From: Acanthosoma haemorrhoidale
Taxonomy: Eukaryota; Arthropoda; Insecta; Hemiptera; Acanthosomatidae
Direction of reading: 5' to 3'
Length of the DNA stretch: 64,000 nucleotides
NCBI GenBank assembly: GCA_930367205.1
Contig: OV884009.1
Location: 116,821,454-116,885,453 of the forward strand
The position numbers and the translations under genes are program-made. The first letter of the stretch is position 1; each line of letters begins with the position of its first letter. Under the pieces are notes generated by a model. That model worked only from the letters and a program-made list of their open reading frames with translations. It was not told where the DNA came from and made no database searches. Below, piece by piece: positions 47,641 through 58,893 of the stretch.

Positions 47641-50600
47641 GGGGTTAACGACTTTAAAGATATAATAATGGAAGGCCTGATATTAACACACGAAATCATC
47701 ATTTTTGCTGACCATGAGCCTGAAATGAGATATTCTCTATGAAACATTTTTGTTTTGTTATAAGTTCCACTATTATTTATAATTAGCTAGGAACGAAAAA
47801 ATATACAATTAAGATCGGGAGTCCAACCCAGGATACTTTGACTTATAATTATAAAAAATTATATTCTCAACGTCATGTAAGTAATTAATTATAAAGGTCT
47901 ATTTTAGGGATTATTAGGAGCCATATAAAACCACAAACATTCTTGAAAATTCTAATCAATTTCAATTTGAAAGTACTTTCATTGTACTTTAAATACAAGT
48001 GTTCAAGATGTCACCGCTAGATAAATATTTCCATAGCTAAAGCCATACCAAATAAAATATGAATCTTTCTCTATATTTATCGGGAAATTTGATTTTGAAG
48101 AAAAACTGCAAATAGGGTAATAATCGCTCCTATGTGAAGCACGTAGCAGACAAAATGACTTCAGTTAATTGTTTAATACCACTTCTTAACTACTAAACAA
48201 AATTTCAAAAAGTAAAATACTTAACCAAAAAAAACCTATTGAAATTGGCTATATTGGCACTTAATGCGGGATGCCCATTATTAGCTCCCAATAACATATT
48301 CTTAGAATATTTTTCGAATTTCACCTAGCGTTATTTCCTTTAGCAGTAAAGTGAGAAATGTTACAAGTCAAATAATGCATAATAATACAAACCACAAATT
48401 AGAACCTCTCCCTTTGGTCTCAGCAATAACCGTTGGTTGTGGAAAAGGATGCCATTGTCTGTTAGCTACTGCGAAGGCTATCCACAGTGCACATGTTTTC
48501 CATAGAGCGTTATGTTAAGTGATGATGTGCTGAGAGATGATGTTCCGATATCTATCATGTCGGTCTTCGGTCGCCAATTCGAGAACCATCATTCATTTCA
48601 GACAGGAAATCGGCAAGAGGCAGACTTTATCTGTGAATTTTTTATTTCATCATTGGTCAGAAAACTGTTAATGATCTTCTGCATGAAACAGACGCTGATT
48701 ACAAATACTAACCCTCCCTTTCAATGAACGTGACTCTCCTTTATATCATGTATTCATGAAATTTAGTTTAGAAATTGTGTTTCCAATAAAATAAAAAGTA
48801 TGTTAATTATTCACTTTTCTTTATTTAGAGATGATTGGTAGAGTATTTCGCATCGATTGTTGCCAAACCAAAAGGTAGTAGCTCTACTTTTGTTTGTTTG
48901 TATATTCTAAATTAATGTCCGTAAAAACTATCATAAATTTTAATAGTATATTCAACAATATTCGGGGCTACGTGCTATAATATTTTGGTTAAGGTATGCA
49001 AAATATGTGACCGAATCTAAAACATCTATTGACTAATACGCTTCGACCTGAATTTTACCCTTTCTCAAGATCAAAAGGTAATTAGGATTTAAATTTATTA
49101 TTTACCTCAGCTTAAAACATATCAGAGATGGTTCTTGTTTTAGATTTTTTTTATTTGTTAAAAATGGTTTATATTGATTTTTATGGATCTGCAAATAACT
49201 TGAAATATTTTAGGCCCAAAATACAAAATATTTGTTTCACAATCGTGCAATAGGTATTAAGGAACCCACGTGGAGTCCTTTACACTTCTCTCAATATTGT
49301 TTCATCATGTTATATATCCTTTATTTTGTAGTATATATATATATTTAGATGACTATTGATGAGTTTTTCCTAAATTAATCGGCGGAAACACAAAATCAGT
49401 GGCTAACAGCATATGACGACTGCATGAGTTGATTTCCCAAGTCCTTACATCTTACTTTCTGCTTGGAGAGTATGTAGTAGAGTGAAGAGTGAATGAGGTA
49501 TTGTAAACACTCAAGAATGAAGCGACTCGACTAACTGTAAAGGTAGAAAATTTTCAAATTAAGACTTATATATATAAAACATATCTACCACATATTTAAG
49601 AGTTGTTGCTAACTTTTTATTTTCATAAATGAATCTCAAGTTTATCTCCATAAGAAATTGTTCATTTTACTGTAAGCTGCACTGATTTAACCATCTTGTG
49701 AATTCCCAACTAACAATTAAAGTCAAGTGATTTATTTTAGTGGACTGTGCTATTTTTAGTGTTTGATAGGTTTTTTTGAATGTGAGAAGCCCTTGTGTCT
49801 GTATCTAGCTCCTATGTCCCCTGCTCAAGCTAAAGCCATTTTATAGCTAGGACCTAGCTGAGTGTTTGACAACAGGAAAAGTACTGCTGTCCAGATTAAC
49901 GAATTGTAATTTACCATTACAAATTGTAATTACAAGTTATTAAAATCGCGTTCCCAACTTTAACTCAACCCGTTCTTTTTGTTTTCTGGTTGCATATCTG
50001 CCAAAAGTAAATGTAACCCGATGAAATGTAATGAATGGCCATTAATCAATTGCTTAGTAATTAAAAATTGATATTTTACTATCATACTGAGTATGAAAGT
50101 ATCACGACGTTCTGATTAATTAATGTTATCATGTTAGGACTGTCCCTACTATGTTTGCAGTTTTTTACGACTCACGTTCAACCACCGCATATGGTGCTAT
50201 TATTCAATTACTACAATTAAAGTTACGCCATGAATAATATGGAAGGGTGGATAATTAATCAGTTACTTGTAACTTTGGGATAAACCCACTGCGGTCAATT
50301 GTGACCTATAAATCTATTGTCAATTAGTAAAAGAATTATGAGTTGGTTTTGAAATTGTATTTTTAAGAGTACTAGGACGTGAGGGCATACATACACACCT
50401 AGATTGGCTGATATTATTCTATGCTAAAAATTGTTTGAACTAAAGGTACCTTGCAATACAAAATGAACTGTATAGAAACGGGAAAAGCTAATGCTTTGAA
50501 TATATTAAACTACCATTAATAATAAAATAGTAAAACGGTTCACGTGATTAGAAGCCAATTGAGTCTGGCCAACGAATAATTAATTGTGCTTTGGACGACT

Positions 50601-51339
50601 TGGAAAACAAACTCTACGTTCACTTATTAGTTATTAACATTGTTTAACTGTTAACTGATTTCTCATGCAACAAATAGTCCACACTTACTCGGATTCGTCA
50701 TTGTTACATTTAAAGTAATTGTTTTTACAAAAATGATCGGCAGTATTAGGACTCGATGAAAAAAATAAACAGTTGGAGGATGTGTCCCCTCCCATTGTAA
50801 GTTTTTTCTCATCAAACAATTTTGTTGGAATATCTTTGAATTTAATTTTGTGTTACCGACTTTAATGTCTCGATCATAGTAAAAATTCAAAAGGTGACAT
50901 ATTGGATAGCTTCTAAGGAAACAGTTACAGGAGGTTACAGTTTTGGTAATAACATTTTAAATTTTAGATGGATCGGATTTTAAGACCGCTATCCTAATAC
51001 TGACAGACAGATGAAATTCTATTGTCACGTGCCTGTTCCCAATTAAAAAATCTACCTTCAGGTTTACCAATAAGTCGTCACAGACTTGAAGGATATCTTT
51101 ACTTTGGCACCCTACTCATTCACGCTACAATTTACATTAATTTATTTGTACAGTATTTGAAGAAACAGGCATCGAAAATTTAAAAAAAAATTAATAGCAC
51201 AGCTTTAACAACGATAAAGGTGCAAAAATTTAAACAAAATAGTGAAAACCTAAACCCCAAAGAATAGTAACTTGTACAATTGTTATACGATCCACCCCTT
51301 ATTTGAATATCTAATGAATACCAACCCTAACTACAAATA
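47641..51339. other. A+T-rich stretch without gene
   Basis: A B-box-like patch on the minus strand around 47815-47850 (CTGGGTTGGACTCCC) may be a SINE relic. ORFs at 48512 and 50663 (minus) are not recognised. Confidence 0.5.
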
Positions 51340-51425
51340 AAAGGAAAAAAATCTGTCCTCATTGGAAATTGAACCCAGAACTATTCGGTCTGAAACAGTT
51401 ACGCTAAACCGTTCACTTTCTCGGA
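51340..51425 (-). repeat. tRNA-derived SINE relic
   Basis: On the minus strand a D-arm/A-box-like run (ACGGTTTAGCGTAACTG) is followed by an anticodon-arm-like segment (TCAGACCGAATAG) and a T-arm with B box (CTGGGTTCAATTTCC), then CAATGAGGACAG. The order and spacing are those of a tRNA-derived SINE head. The stems are mutated, so it is not a working tRNA. Confidence 0.5.
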
Positions 51426-53438
51426 TATCCTGTCAAAAATTTGATTGAATTTTTATTTCATATAATGAATTATGAATACAGGTTGTTGATACTGCCGGTT
51501 CCCCACGAATTCTTAAAAAAAGTAACACACATCGATTACCAATTTCCTTTTAACTTTCCCAAAACAACGTTTTCACTTGAGCCAGGGAAATGACTGCCAT
51601 ATGTGCTTATTAAGGGAAATACTATCGTATGGAGTTTCATCTTCGCTTTTTTTTTCCAGCCTTACCGCCGAATCATATTTCAAATAAAACAAAAAAAAAT
51701 TACGAAAAGGTATTTTTATTAATGCCAAAGCATGGAGTAAGAACTGTCTAAAGCAGCCTAAAGCAGGACAAACGACTATCCGCAATGGAGGAGAAAGACC
51801 AACTATCTGCCTGTTTTGTTTTATACCACCTTCATGGAGACTTCACCTATACTCACTCAGTTTGCTTCAGACTTACGAAGGCAGTTAATTTGGATTTGGA
51901 AAAAGCGCATGATTATTGGCCATGCCGGACTTAAAGGAGAACTTTACACCTATAAATCATATTAAAATAAGTTACGAAATACTTTATTTCACAATTTTAT
52001 AAATGAAATAGTATACGTGCTTAAGGGGGGAAACCTATTGGATGTGATTCGAATGTGGTGATATAGTTAAAATAAATTTGTATCGAATTAAATAAAAACT
52101 TAGTCTAGTAAATAATGATCTATGATCAAGTTCCTTGATGCTTAGCTATTCAACCAATCCTTGGCACGCTAACTTCAACCAGAATAGGCATCAACAATTT
52201 ATTTTAATTTTTAATTTTTCATATGAGGGCTTTTAGGTTATTATAAGTAATTGAAATCCAATACAAATATCATAGTAGTTCCTGTTCCATTCCTTGACTT
52301 ATATTGTGATTTAGCAGAAATGAAATCAGTACACAATGATAATAAGTAATATTTGGTCCATTTAACATTGGCAAAATTCCATTTCAAAGTTATCGGACCA
52401 TACAATATTCAACATTTTTTTTGGTTTTGTTAGCATATATTTTGAAATATTTTAGTGTTGTTATAATTTTATTTCAATCTTTTTTTTTTAATATCTAACG
52501 ATAAATAGTTCAAACTCAAGTTAGTAGCATATAAGGGATTTACAAGATTTCAACTATGCAATTTTGGTATACCTTGTTATAGTTAAATCTAAATTTAATG
52601 CGTATGAACTCATTTACAGATAAATGATGAACGGAATGACAATTGAGAACGGCCTAGAGATAATTTCGGTGTACATTTCACGGTTTAGTATTTCCTTAAA
52701 ATAAATCGGTTCATCTTCAAAGTGGAAAGGGGCTAATTCTGCAATTAGATTGTTCTTCAAAAATGTAGGGGTTGTCACTTAAAACAAACATATTTAGACC
52801 CCTTTGCTAAGACAAATTGACTTAAAATACGTAATGGAAAGGAATATTACAGGCGGAAACCTACCACTCACCCGTTTGCACTACCCTCCGCGTCGATCGC
52901 TATTTGAATAACTGACAAATCGACCGTCACCAAAAACGGTCGAAATTTCCCACTCCGGTATTAGCTCAAGCTAATGAGATTTATTTTCTGTCAGCTTTAG
53001 AGTCTGCCAGCTGCCTCGCGGACGGGAATAAAATATATTTGAAAAACGTGAAAGGACTAAATCATTTACTTTCTCCTAGCCAATATAAAGTACCTTCCCA
53101 TTTAAAATATTTTGTTGTTAACAGTATTATCCAAAGCTTATAGTCGATGTTAAAGTGCTAGTAGTTCGATTAAACCTTTAACTTAATTTCGCAAAGTTAT
53201 AACTTGAGTTTAATGAGTCACTAAACTGGAAACAAAGTTTTCCGTATAGTAAAAGATCTTGTCGAAAGAAACTCCAAGATGGCAGGTTATCAAACTCAAA
53301 CTAGCTGTTTTCATTCCGCGTATCCATTCAACAGAATTGTCAACTGGAAGCACTCCACACAACTGTTCCTTCAAGAATATATGTTAGTGTGATGAGCATA
53401 TAAAAGTGATGGCATGCAATAAGTAATAGTTGACTGAC
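51426..53438. other. A+T-rich stretch without gene
   Basis: No coding region supported. If the Dpr exon below belongs to a transcribed gene on the minus strand, this is the intron downstream of that exon. Confidence 0.5.
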
Positions 53439-53617
53439 TGTTCTGTTTCCGAGGTTGCGGACTCTGCAGAATAGGAAAGCGTTGCGTCCAACCAGAGCCG
53501 TTTCATTCTTGGATACACTGGTGTCAAAGTAGGGTCCTCTCATTGGCGGGATCTCCATCTCGTTGTCCATCAGTCCATTCTTGGGCTCTACGTTCTCCCC
53601 GGAGCCGGGCTCTGAAA
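53439..53617 (-). CDS. Exon of a Dpr-family Ig cell-surface protein
   Basis: The minus strand encodes PPMRGPYFDTSVSKNETALV then GRNAFLFCRVRNLGNRT. This is the start of the first Ig domain of Dpr proteins (PYFD ... N-x-T-A-L-x-G ... A-[FY]-L-x-C-[RK]V-[RK]NLGN-[KR]-T, normally followed by VSW in the next exon). The Cys is the first of the Ig disulfide pair. NET and NRT are potential N-glycosylation sites. Dpr proteins are two-Ig neuronal surface proteins that pair with DIP receptors in synaptic partner choice. The acceptor is CTTCTTTCAG (exon from 53617; AG at 53612-53613 is an alternative). The donor is GTCAGT just below 53439; codons past it read VSQ, not VSW, confirming the splice. The exon ends in phase 0. 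The longer ORF 53340-53657 is read-through. The particular dpr paralogue cannot be assigned. Confidence 0.88.
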
Positions 53618-54400
53618 CTGAAAGAAGGCGGAGGTTATCAGACATCTCTGTCACCACATGACCAATAATCTGTGCAAACTGGACTCAACATCTCAGCCTA
53701 ATATCAGTGTATGTGTCAACTTTACCAACAAAATGATACGATACACTGGTCCGCACAAAAAGTTTCTGTATCGCGAATGTGACTAGAGAGATCCGTTCCT
53801 CTCACTATTAGAGGCTTGAATAAGAATGGGGGCACCAAAAATAAAAGGAGTATTAATCTACATATTTTTGTCATCGACATAAGCAAACTCCTAACAAATA
53901 CGTCTACTCAAAACTAATTTCGTGGCTACCTGTGAACTTAAGTTTCATTAAATTGAACCTGGGAGAGTCATGGACTTCAGTGAATAATGTTCTAGTAGGA
54001 TGCAATACGATCAACAGAAAAAGATATGGATGTTTGATGCAAACATCTTCATGGTTAGCCGTGTATTCCCCAATTACCCACATACGTGGCCAATCATATT
54101 CCCATCGATACTCATAGCTAGAGATTTATTATTTTGTTTGAGTTACAATCAAATCTTATTTATTTTATTTGTTTTTAAATGTCACATCATTTATGTTAAT
54201 GGTAGTATGTACAATACCATTACAAAAATACTATACGATCGCTAGTTCTGCAATAGTACTGATCAAATATTAAATCCTATGCGTTTATTACCTAGGATGA
54301 TTCTGACGACGAGTAACATATACACTGAAGCCGTATTCATTGTAATCTTGTTAGATCTCGATTGGAAAACAAACTGTAATCATAACTCGAAGGCAGTAAA
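53618..54400. other. Probable intron or flank of the Dpr-like gene
   Basis: Immediately upstream of the exon on the minus strand is a pyrimidine-rich tract. Beyond it only chance ORFs (53932-54117, 54000-54245). Confidence 0.45.
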
Positions 54401-54665
54401 ATAAAATATAAACTGGGATTGAAGAGTTGCCAATGAGCCGCCACGAGACACTGGGAATTGGGCAGAAGGGGATCGTTTGACCCTCCGACTAGAGCCTACA
54501 AGACGTAGATGACGCAAATGGGCGAGAGAGCGGCCGGCGCGGGAGATGGTGACCTGAAGGGCGGCCAAGGCAGACTGAAGCTGTGAGCCAGCTCTCGGGG
54601 TGTGGCCATCTCAGCAGTCACTGCGCAGGGTAGCCTTCACTGCCTTTCGTCTTCCGTTTCCTCTT
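54401..54665 (-). promoter_or_regulatory. G+C-rich island, possible promoter or 5' exon
   Basis: A 250-base G+C- and CpG-rich patch stands out in A+T-rich DNA, about 0.8 kb upstream of the Dpr-like exon in its transcription direction. On the minus strand an ATG opens 37 codons (MATPRELAHSFSLPWPPFRS..., ending in TAG), and a second frame is open for 62 codons (54380-54568). Neither has a clear signal peptide. It could be a 5' UTR/promoter of that gene, an unrelated exon or a repeat piece. No TATA box or splice donor decides it. Confidence 0.25.
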
Positions 54666-55217
54666 CTGTGCTTTCTTTAACAACCAACACCACCCACATC
54701 TATTGCTCCACCTTTCCCAATCATACCGATTAAAGCAACAAAGCTTGGAGGCTATATATTACCTATGTACCTGGCCACAAAGAAAAGGATTCATCTCAAC
54801 TTCAAAAAATAGTTGATCCCAGCATATTTTTCTTAATGAAATCAAAGATTAGCTTTTTTAATATACTAACCAATATATTTTTACCTCAAATATAAACTAA
54901 ATTACATTTTTGGGGAAATGTATTAATAAAATTATGAATGTAGAAAATTCTACTGCTTGCTCTCAAAACTTAATTTTTTATATAACCCTGACATTATTTT
55001 ACTATAAGTCGTATATGGTTTCTGAACCAACATTCAGATAGTCTTGAAAATCAGCAAAAGGTGCTCAACATTTTCACGTTTGATATTTTCCCAAACTTCC
55101 CCTAATCCTTTCTGAACCTACAACTAATCAAACTCTTGCCCCAACGTCTTCCCCACGAACTAATAGAAGTACCCTCTTCACGGACCAGCGAACACCCGAG
55201 GGTGCACCCGACACAGC
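54666..55217. other. A+T-rich stretch without gene
   Basis: Nothing supported. Confidence 0.5.
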
Positions 55218-55313
55218 CAATTTCGAAGCGTTTAAAATTTCAGATCAGTTGTTAAATAATTGTTATGACCATAATGGATAGAACATGCAGACTGACAGGA
55301 AGATGAGTGAGAA
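55218..55313 (+). repeat. Direct repeat, copy 1 (about 95 bp)
   Basis: Matches 55858-55950 almost base for base (AATTTCGAAGCG, TTATGACCATAAT, ATAGAACATGCAGACTGACA). The two copies are about 640 bases apart start to start. Confidence 0.9.
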
Positions 55314-55857
55314 CACACCTTTTCATATTATATTAATACATCTTCGTCGTCAGTATAAAGAGAGGGAACTATGCCACGATCCCAATACCGCAAGAGCTCA
55401 CTAGGGGCTCGGGCGCAGCAGCCCCTGATTGGCCAAAATAAACGATCATATGATTGTCAAAATACTCGTAAACAGTTTTCTCATTTTCTGGGTGCAAGAA
55501 TGACTTGCCTATATAAGGTGACAATTAATAAGGTTATATATTCTGAGGTTTTTTACATAGTCATAATCAAACACTTAAAGTGAACACTGTACTCTCATTT
55601 TTCAATGACACTTGTTGCTCTGCTTGAGCCATGGCTTTCTTATTTAATTACCTTTGCGCCTCTCTTTCCTAACCTGGCTAGCTTTACTCCGACACAGTCA
55701 GCCTCCACGACCTTCCCAGTGGAGTTCCCTGGACTTGGATGGCCAGGTCCATGGCACGGATCCTTGTAAGGGATCCCTTCCATGCAGATGACGATCCTGT
55801 ACCCCTACAAAATGTACCTGGTAGCGTCTTCCTCAGCGGTCTAGTCTCTTTCCGGAC
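55314..55857. other. Segment between the direct repeats
   Basis: A G+C-richer part at about 55690-55860 is open in the plus frame (ARILVRDPFHADDDPVPLQN) and continues into the second repeat copy. It is not recognised. The ORF at 55371-55583 is also not recognised. Confidence 0.35.
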
Positions 55858-55950
55858 AATTTCGAAGCGCTTAAAATTTCAGATCAGTTGTAGAATAATT
55901 GTTATGACCATAATTGATAGAACATGCAGACTGACAGAGATGAGTGAGAT
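55858..55950 (+). repeat. Direct repeat, copy 2 (about 95 bp)
   Basis: Second copy of 55218-55313, with a few substitutions and small gaps. Confidence 0.9.
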
Positions 55951-56055
55951 TACCCCTGCATGAACGTTGATCATTTACCTTAAGGCTAGGCAATTATACT
56001 ACTATACCATAAATAGGGTACCTGAATACCATCAATAGGGTATAAGAATACTACA

Positions 56056-56935
56056 TACAGTTGCTGCTTTGGCCGACGATATAGTGTAGCGGTGTAGCAG
56101 CATGAACGCCAAGAGAGCTCTTCGACAGGCCAAATCAGCTTGTAAGGAGATCAGCGATAGATTAGGGAGACTCAATATTACAGTGAACGCCGGAAAGACT
56201 GACTGCGTAATATTCTCCTTTCAGAAGGGGAAAAAACCACCTCCCATTCCCTACTTTGTAGGAACACAGCGGAATTCTCCCGCTAATAACATCGAATACT
56301 TGGGCATAAAAATGGACCCAGACCTCCGTTTTTGTGGGCATTTTGCGAGAAAATTGAAAAAAGTACGCTTGAACTCTTACCGGCTCACACACTTGCTGAC
56401 ATCCCCCGTGTACCTCTGCGTCGTTTAAGCAAGCGCCTCAGCTGATGATATACAACAGCATAGGCCGACTGTGCCATATAGTGCACTACTTTTTAATCAT
56501 CTGACGGAAACGACAGCAAAGCGACTCCCAGGATTTCAAAACGGGAAAGTAGTCCGAAATACTTCATTCAGCATTGGAGGAATAGTGAACTGCACGAGGG
56601 CTTTTATGAGTACCAACTTCATTCGCCGTAGACATATCAAATTCTTCGACTTACTGCAATTCCTAACAAACTGCGTGTTTAACACTATATCCCCATCTCC
56701 GTCTCCCCGTCACTGGCTGCAGAAAGTTCAGCACTTTAGGGTTGGTTTGTAAATTAGCCGTAAGATAGTCTCTAAGTAATCCGAAGGTGACCTCCCTCAC
56801 CTAATACAACGCAGCAACTTTTTAACTACAATCAGAGTTGGTAGTTTTACAAAAAAAACTGCTTGAAATGCATTGTATGCAAGAAGTACCCCACTGCAGC
56901 TCAATGTAAAATATTGTATATATTTAGATTTTAAT
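56056..56935 (+). pseudogene. Non-LTR reverse transcriptase 3' half (family A, copy 2)
   Basis: The copy starts just before the active site: VAALADDIV (56060-56088, a degraded A-D-D motif), a stop, then the helical segment ALRQAKSACKEISDRLGRLN, ITVNAGKTDCVIFS (the N-x-x-KT motif), NNIEYLGIKMDPDLRF (the YLG motif), SYRLTHLLTSP, a stop, and in another frame the thumb (RLPGFQNGKVVRNTSF) and FIRRRHIKFFDL. It shares the last landmarks with the minus-strand copy at 14758-15080. After about 56760 comes a non-coding 3' region with an AATAAA signal at about 56933. Finger, palm A/B and any endonuclease are missing. Stops and frameshifts make it inactive. Confidence 0.8.
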
Positions 56936-57037
56936 AAATTAAAATTAGGGGTTTAGGGGAAAAAACAGATCTTGGGCTTTCTCTTTTCGATCAAACGGTT
57001 TAGACAGTCGGTGAGGTCAGGTGCCAGAGGATGGTTG

Positions 57038-57475
57038 CTAGATATTTGACCAATGCAAAACGACGAGTAAGATATTACAATATGTAACACCTTTCCCTTT
57101 CACCTTCCACACGAACATGGAAGGGATGAGCTCAAGAATGTAAGGTATATTAATATCATTATGAAGGGTTTTGTTGCTGATGTAATAACATGCATTTACC
57201 ATTGTTCTCAGGACTTTTGGTTGAAAGGATTGGATGCGCTTGATGTTCGACTTTTTTGCTGTCCCCCATAGCTCTATCCCGTATGTCCAGATTGGCTTAG
57301 GTATAACTTTGTAAATTAATAATTTATTTTCCATTAAGAGATGGGATGTCCTTTAAAATAGTCTGTACAGTTGTCCAAAGCGTTTGTTTAGATCTCGTTT
57401 TTTTAGCCTCGTGTGTGGGTACCAGGTCAGCCGCTTGCTGAGATACAGGGTACTCGGATACAGGGAGAGGAATGG
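57038..57475 (-). pseudogene. Jockey-type RT C-terminal region (family B, copy 3)
   Basis: On the minus strand: LSKRLTWYPHTRLKKRDLNK (downstream of the YLG motif), RFGQLYRLF, MENKLLIYKVIPKPIWTYGI, ELWGTAKKSNIKRIQSFQPK, YYISNKTLHNDINIPYILEL. One stop lies before the ENKLL segment. It is the sense 3' part of an element whose 5' part (57545-58522) is inverted next to it, the configuration expected from twin priming. No poly-A tail is evident below 57038. Confidence 0.8.
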
Positions 57476-57544
57476 AATTAATAGAAACTAGTGGACAAGA
57501 CTTGTGCCAGAGGGTGAAGGTTATGTGGGAACATTTTGTTTCAT

Positions 57545-58522
57545 TAACTTTAATCCAATAAATCCATTTCCGATTCCCAATTCATCTCCTTTCTAGACTC
57601 CATCGGACATCGTTTCCTTGTGGGTGGGGACTTTGATGTGAAGTGCCAAGACTGGGGGGTCAAGAGGACACGAATACACGAGGACATGCTTTGCTGTCTG
57701 TACTCACACGGAAACATTGCTCCACTATCACTCCTGATACAGCCACCTATTAGCCATCAGATCCCAACCGAAATACAGATCTCCCTGACTTCTTCTAAAA
57801 TAATTTAGGAACACTAAACTATTCACTCACGCACCTTGATGACCTCTCCACCGATCATAGCCCTTTAATTAACAATTTCCCTAAGACCAATTCACAAACT
57901 GCCTCCTCCTTCATTTATTAGGGGCCCAGTCAATTGGGAGAACTTCCGCCAGCTTCTTAAAGGTTCCATAGACCTCGAAGTGTCCCTGAAAACATTCCAA
58001 GACCTAGACGATGCAGTGCATTCTTTCACTACTCTGGTCCAGAGGTCAGCTTGGGAGTCATCGTCGCCCCACGGCCATCCAAAAACTCACAATCAAAATC
58101 GTTTAACTCAGCATCTCAAAGACCTAATCCAATCCAAACGCCAATCCAGAACAGTGTGGCAAAGATCCCGACATCCTGCTGATCGCCACTCGTACAATCA
58201 GTACTGCAGATTGGTAAAGTGGCAATTGTCGTCCTTCCGTCAACGACATTCCACTACTCAACAAGGCCTTCGCGTTGTTGATCACATTTCCTCAGCCCTT
58301 GAATCCAAACAGTATTGCACTACTGCATTTCTGGATATAGCTCAAGCTTTTGACAGGGTCTGGCAAGCAGGTTTTCTTTATAAGCTCAAACGATATTTAC
58401 CACAGACCCTTTTCTTAATCCTAAAGTCCTACCTTTCAAACCGCTTCTTCCAAGTCCACTGTGGCTTAGAATATTCTAACTACTATCCCATAAAAGCAGG
58501 AGTTCCACAGGGTAAGGGGTAT
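57545..58522 (+). pseudogene. Jockey-type endonuclease end, linker and RT start (family B, copy 3, inverted 5' part)
   Basis: Plus strand, in order: the C-terminal half of the APE-type endonuclease (FLVGGDFDVKCQDWG, then SDP-like and STDHSPL with the catalytic Asp-His), the linker (VDLEVSLKTFQDLDDAVHSF, TTLVQRSAWE), then after a deletion the RT start (TTQQGLRVVDHISSALESKQ, FLDIAQAFDRVW, YYPIKAGVPQG). The endonuclease would nick the target DNA and the RT prime there. The linker joins the RT directly near 58250, so the finger region is deleted in frame (the frame 57980-58615 stays open). The segment ends abruptly after GVPQG at 58522, before the catalytic aspartates, where the inverted linker copy begins. 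Confidence 0.82.
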
Positions 58523-58893
58523 TACCAATCTGCAGTACTGTTTGTACGTTTGACGATCAGCAGGATGTCAGGATCTTTGCCACACTGTTCTGGAGTGGCG
58601 ATTGGATTAGATTAGGTCTTTGAGATTCTGGGGTAAAGGATTTTGATTGTGAATTTTTGGATGACGGTGGGGCGACGATGCCTCCCAAGCCGACCTCTGG
58701 ACCAGAGAAGTGAAAGAATTCACTGCATCATTTAGGTCTTGGGGTGTTTTCAGGGACACTATGAGGTCTACGAAATCTGGCGGAAATGGTCCCAATCAAC
58801 CGGGCCCCTAATAAATGAAGGAGGAGGCAGTTCGTGAATTGGTCTTAGGGAAACAGTTAATATTAAAGGGCTATGATCGGAGGAGAGATAATA
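57838..58893. repeat. Inverted repeat made of retroelement linker, arms about 370 bp
   Basis: 57838-58213 (plus) and 58523-58893 (minus) are about nine-tenths identical as reverse complements, including ACTGCCTCCTCCTTCATTTA, GTGTCCCTGAAAACA, GGTCCAGAGGTC and CTGCAGATTGGTAA. The spacer is about 310 bases. The minus-strand ORF 58607-58795 (VSLKTPQDLNDAVNSF) is the second linker copy. Confidence 0.9.

Noticed and set aside
57838..58893. MITE-type hairpin
   Set aside because: The arms are retroelement linker coding sequence, not terminal inverted repeats of a DNA transposon.
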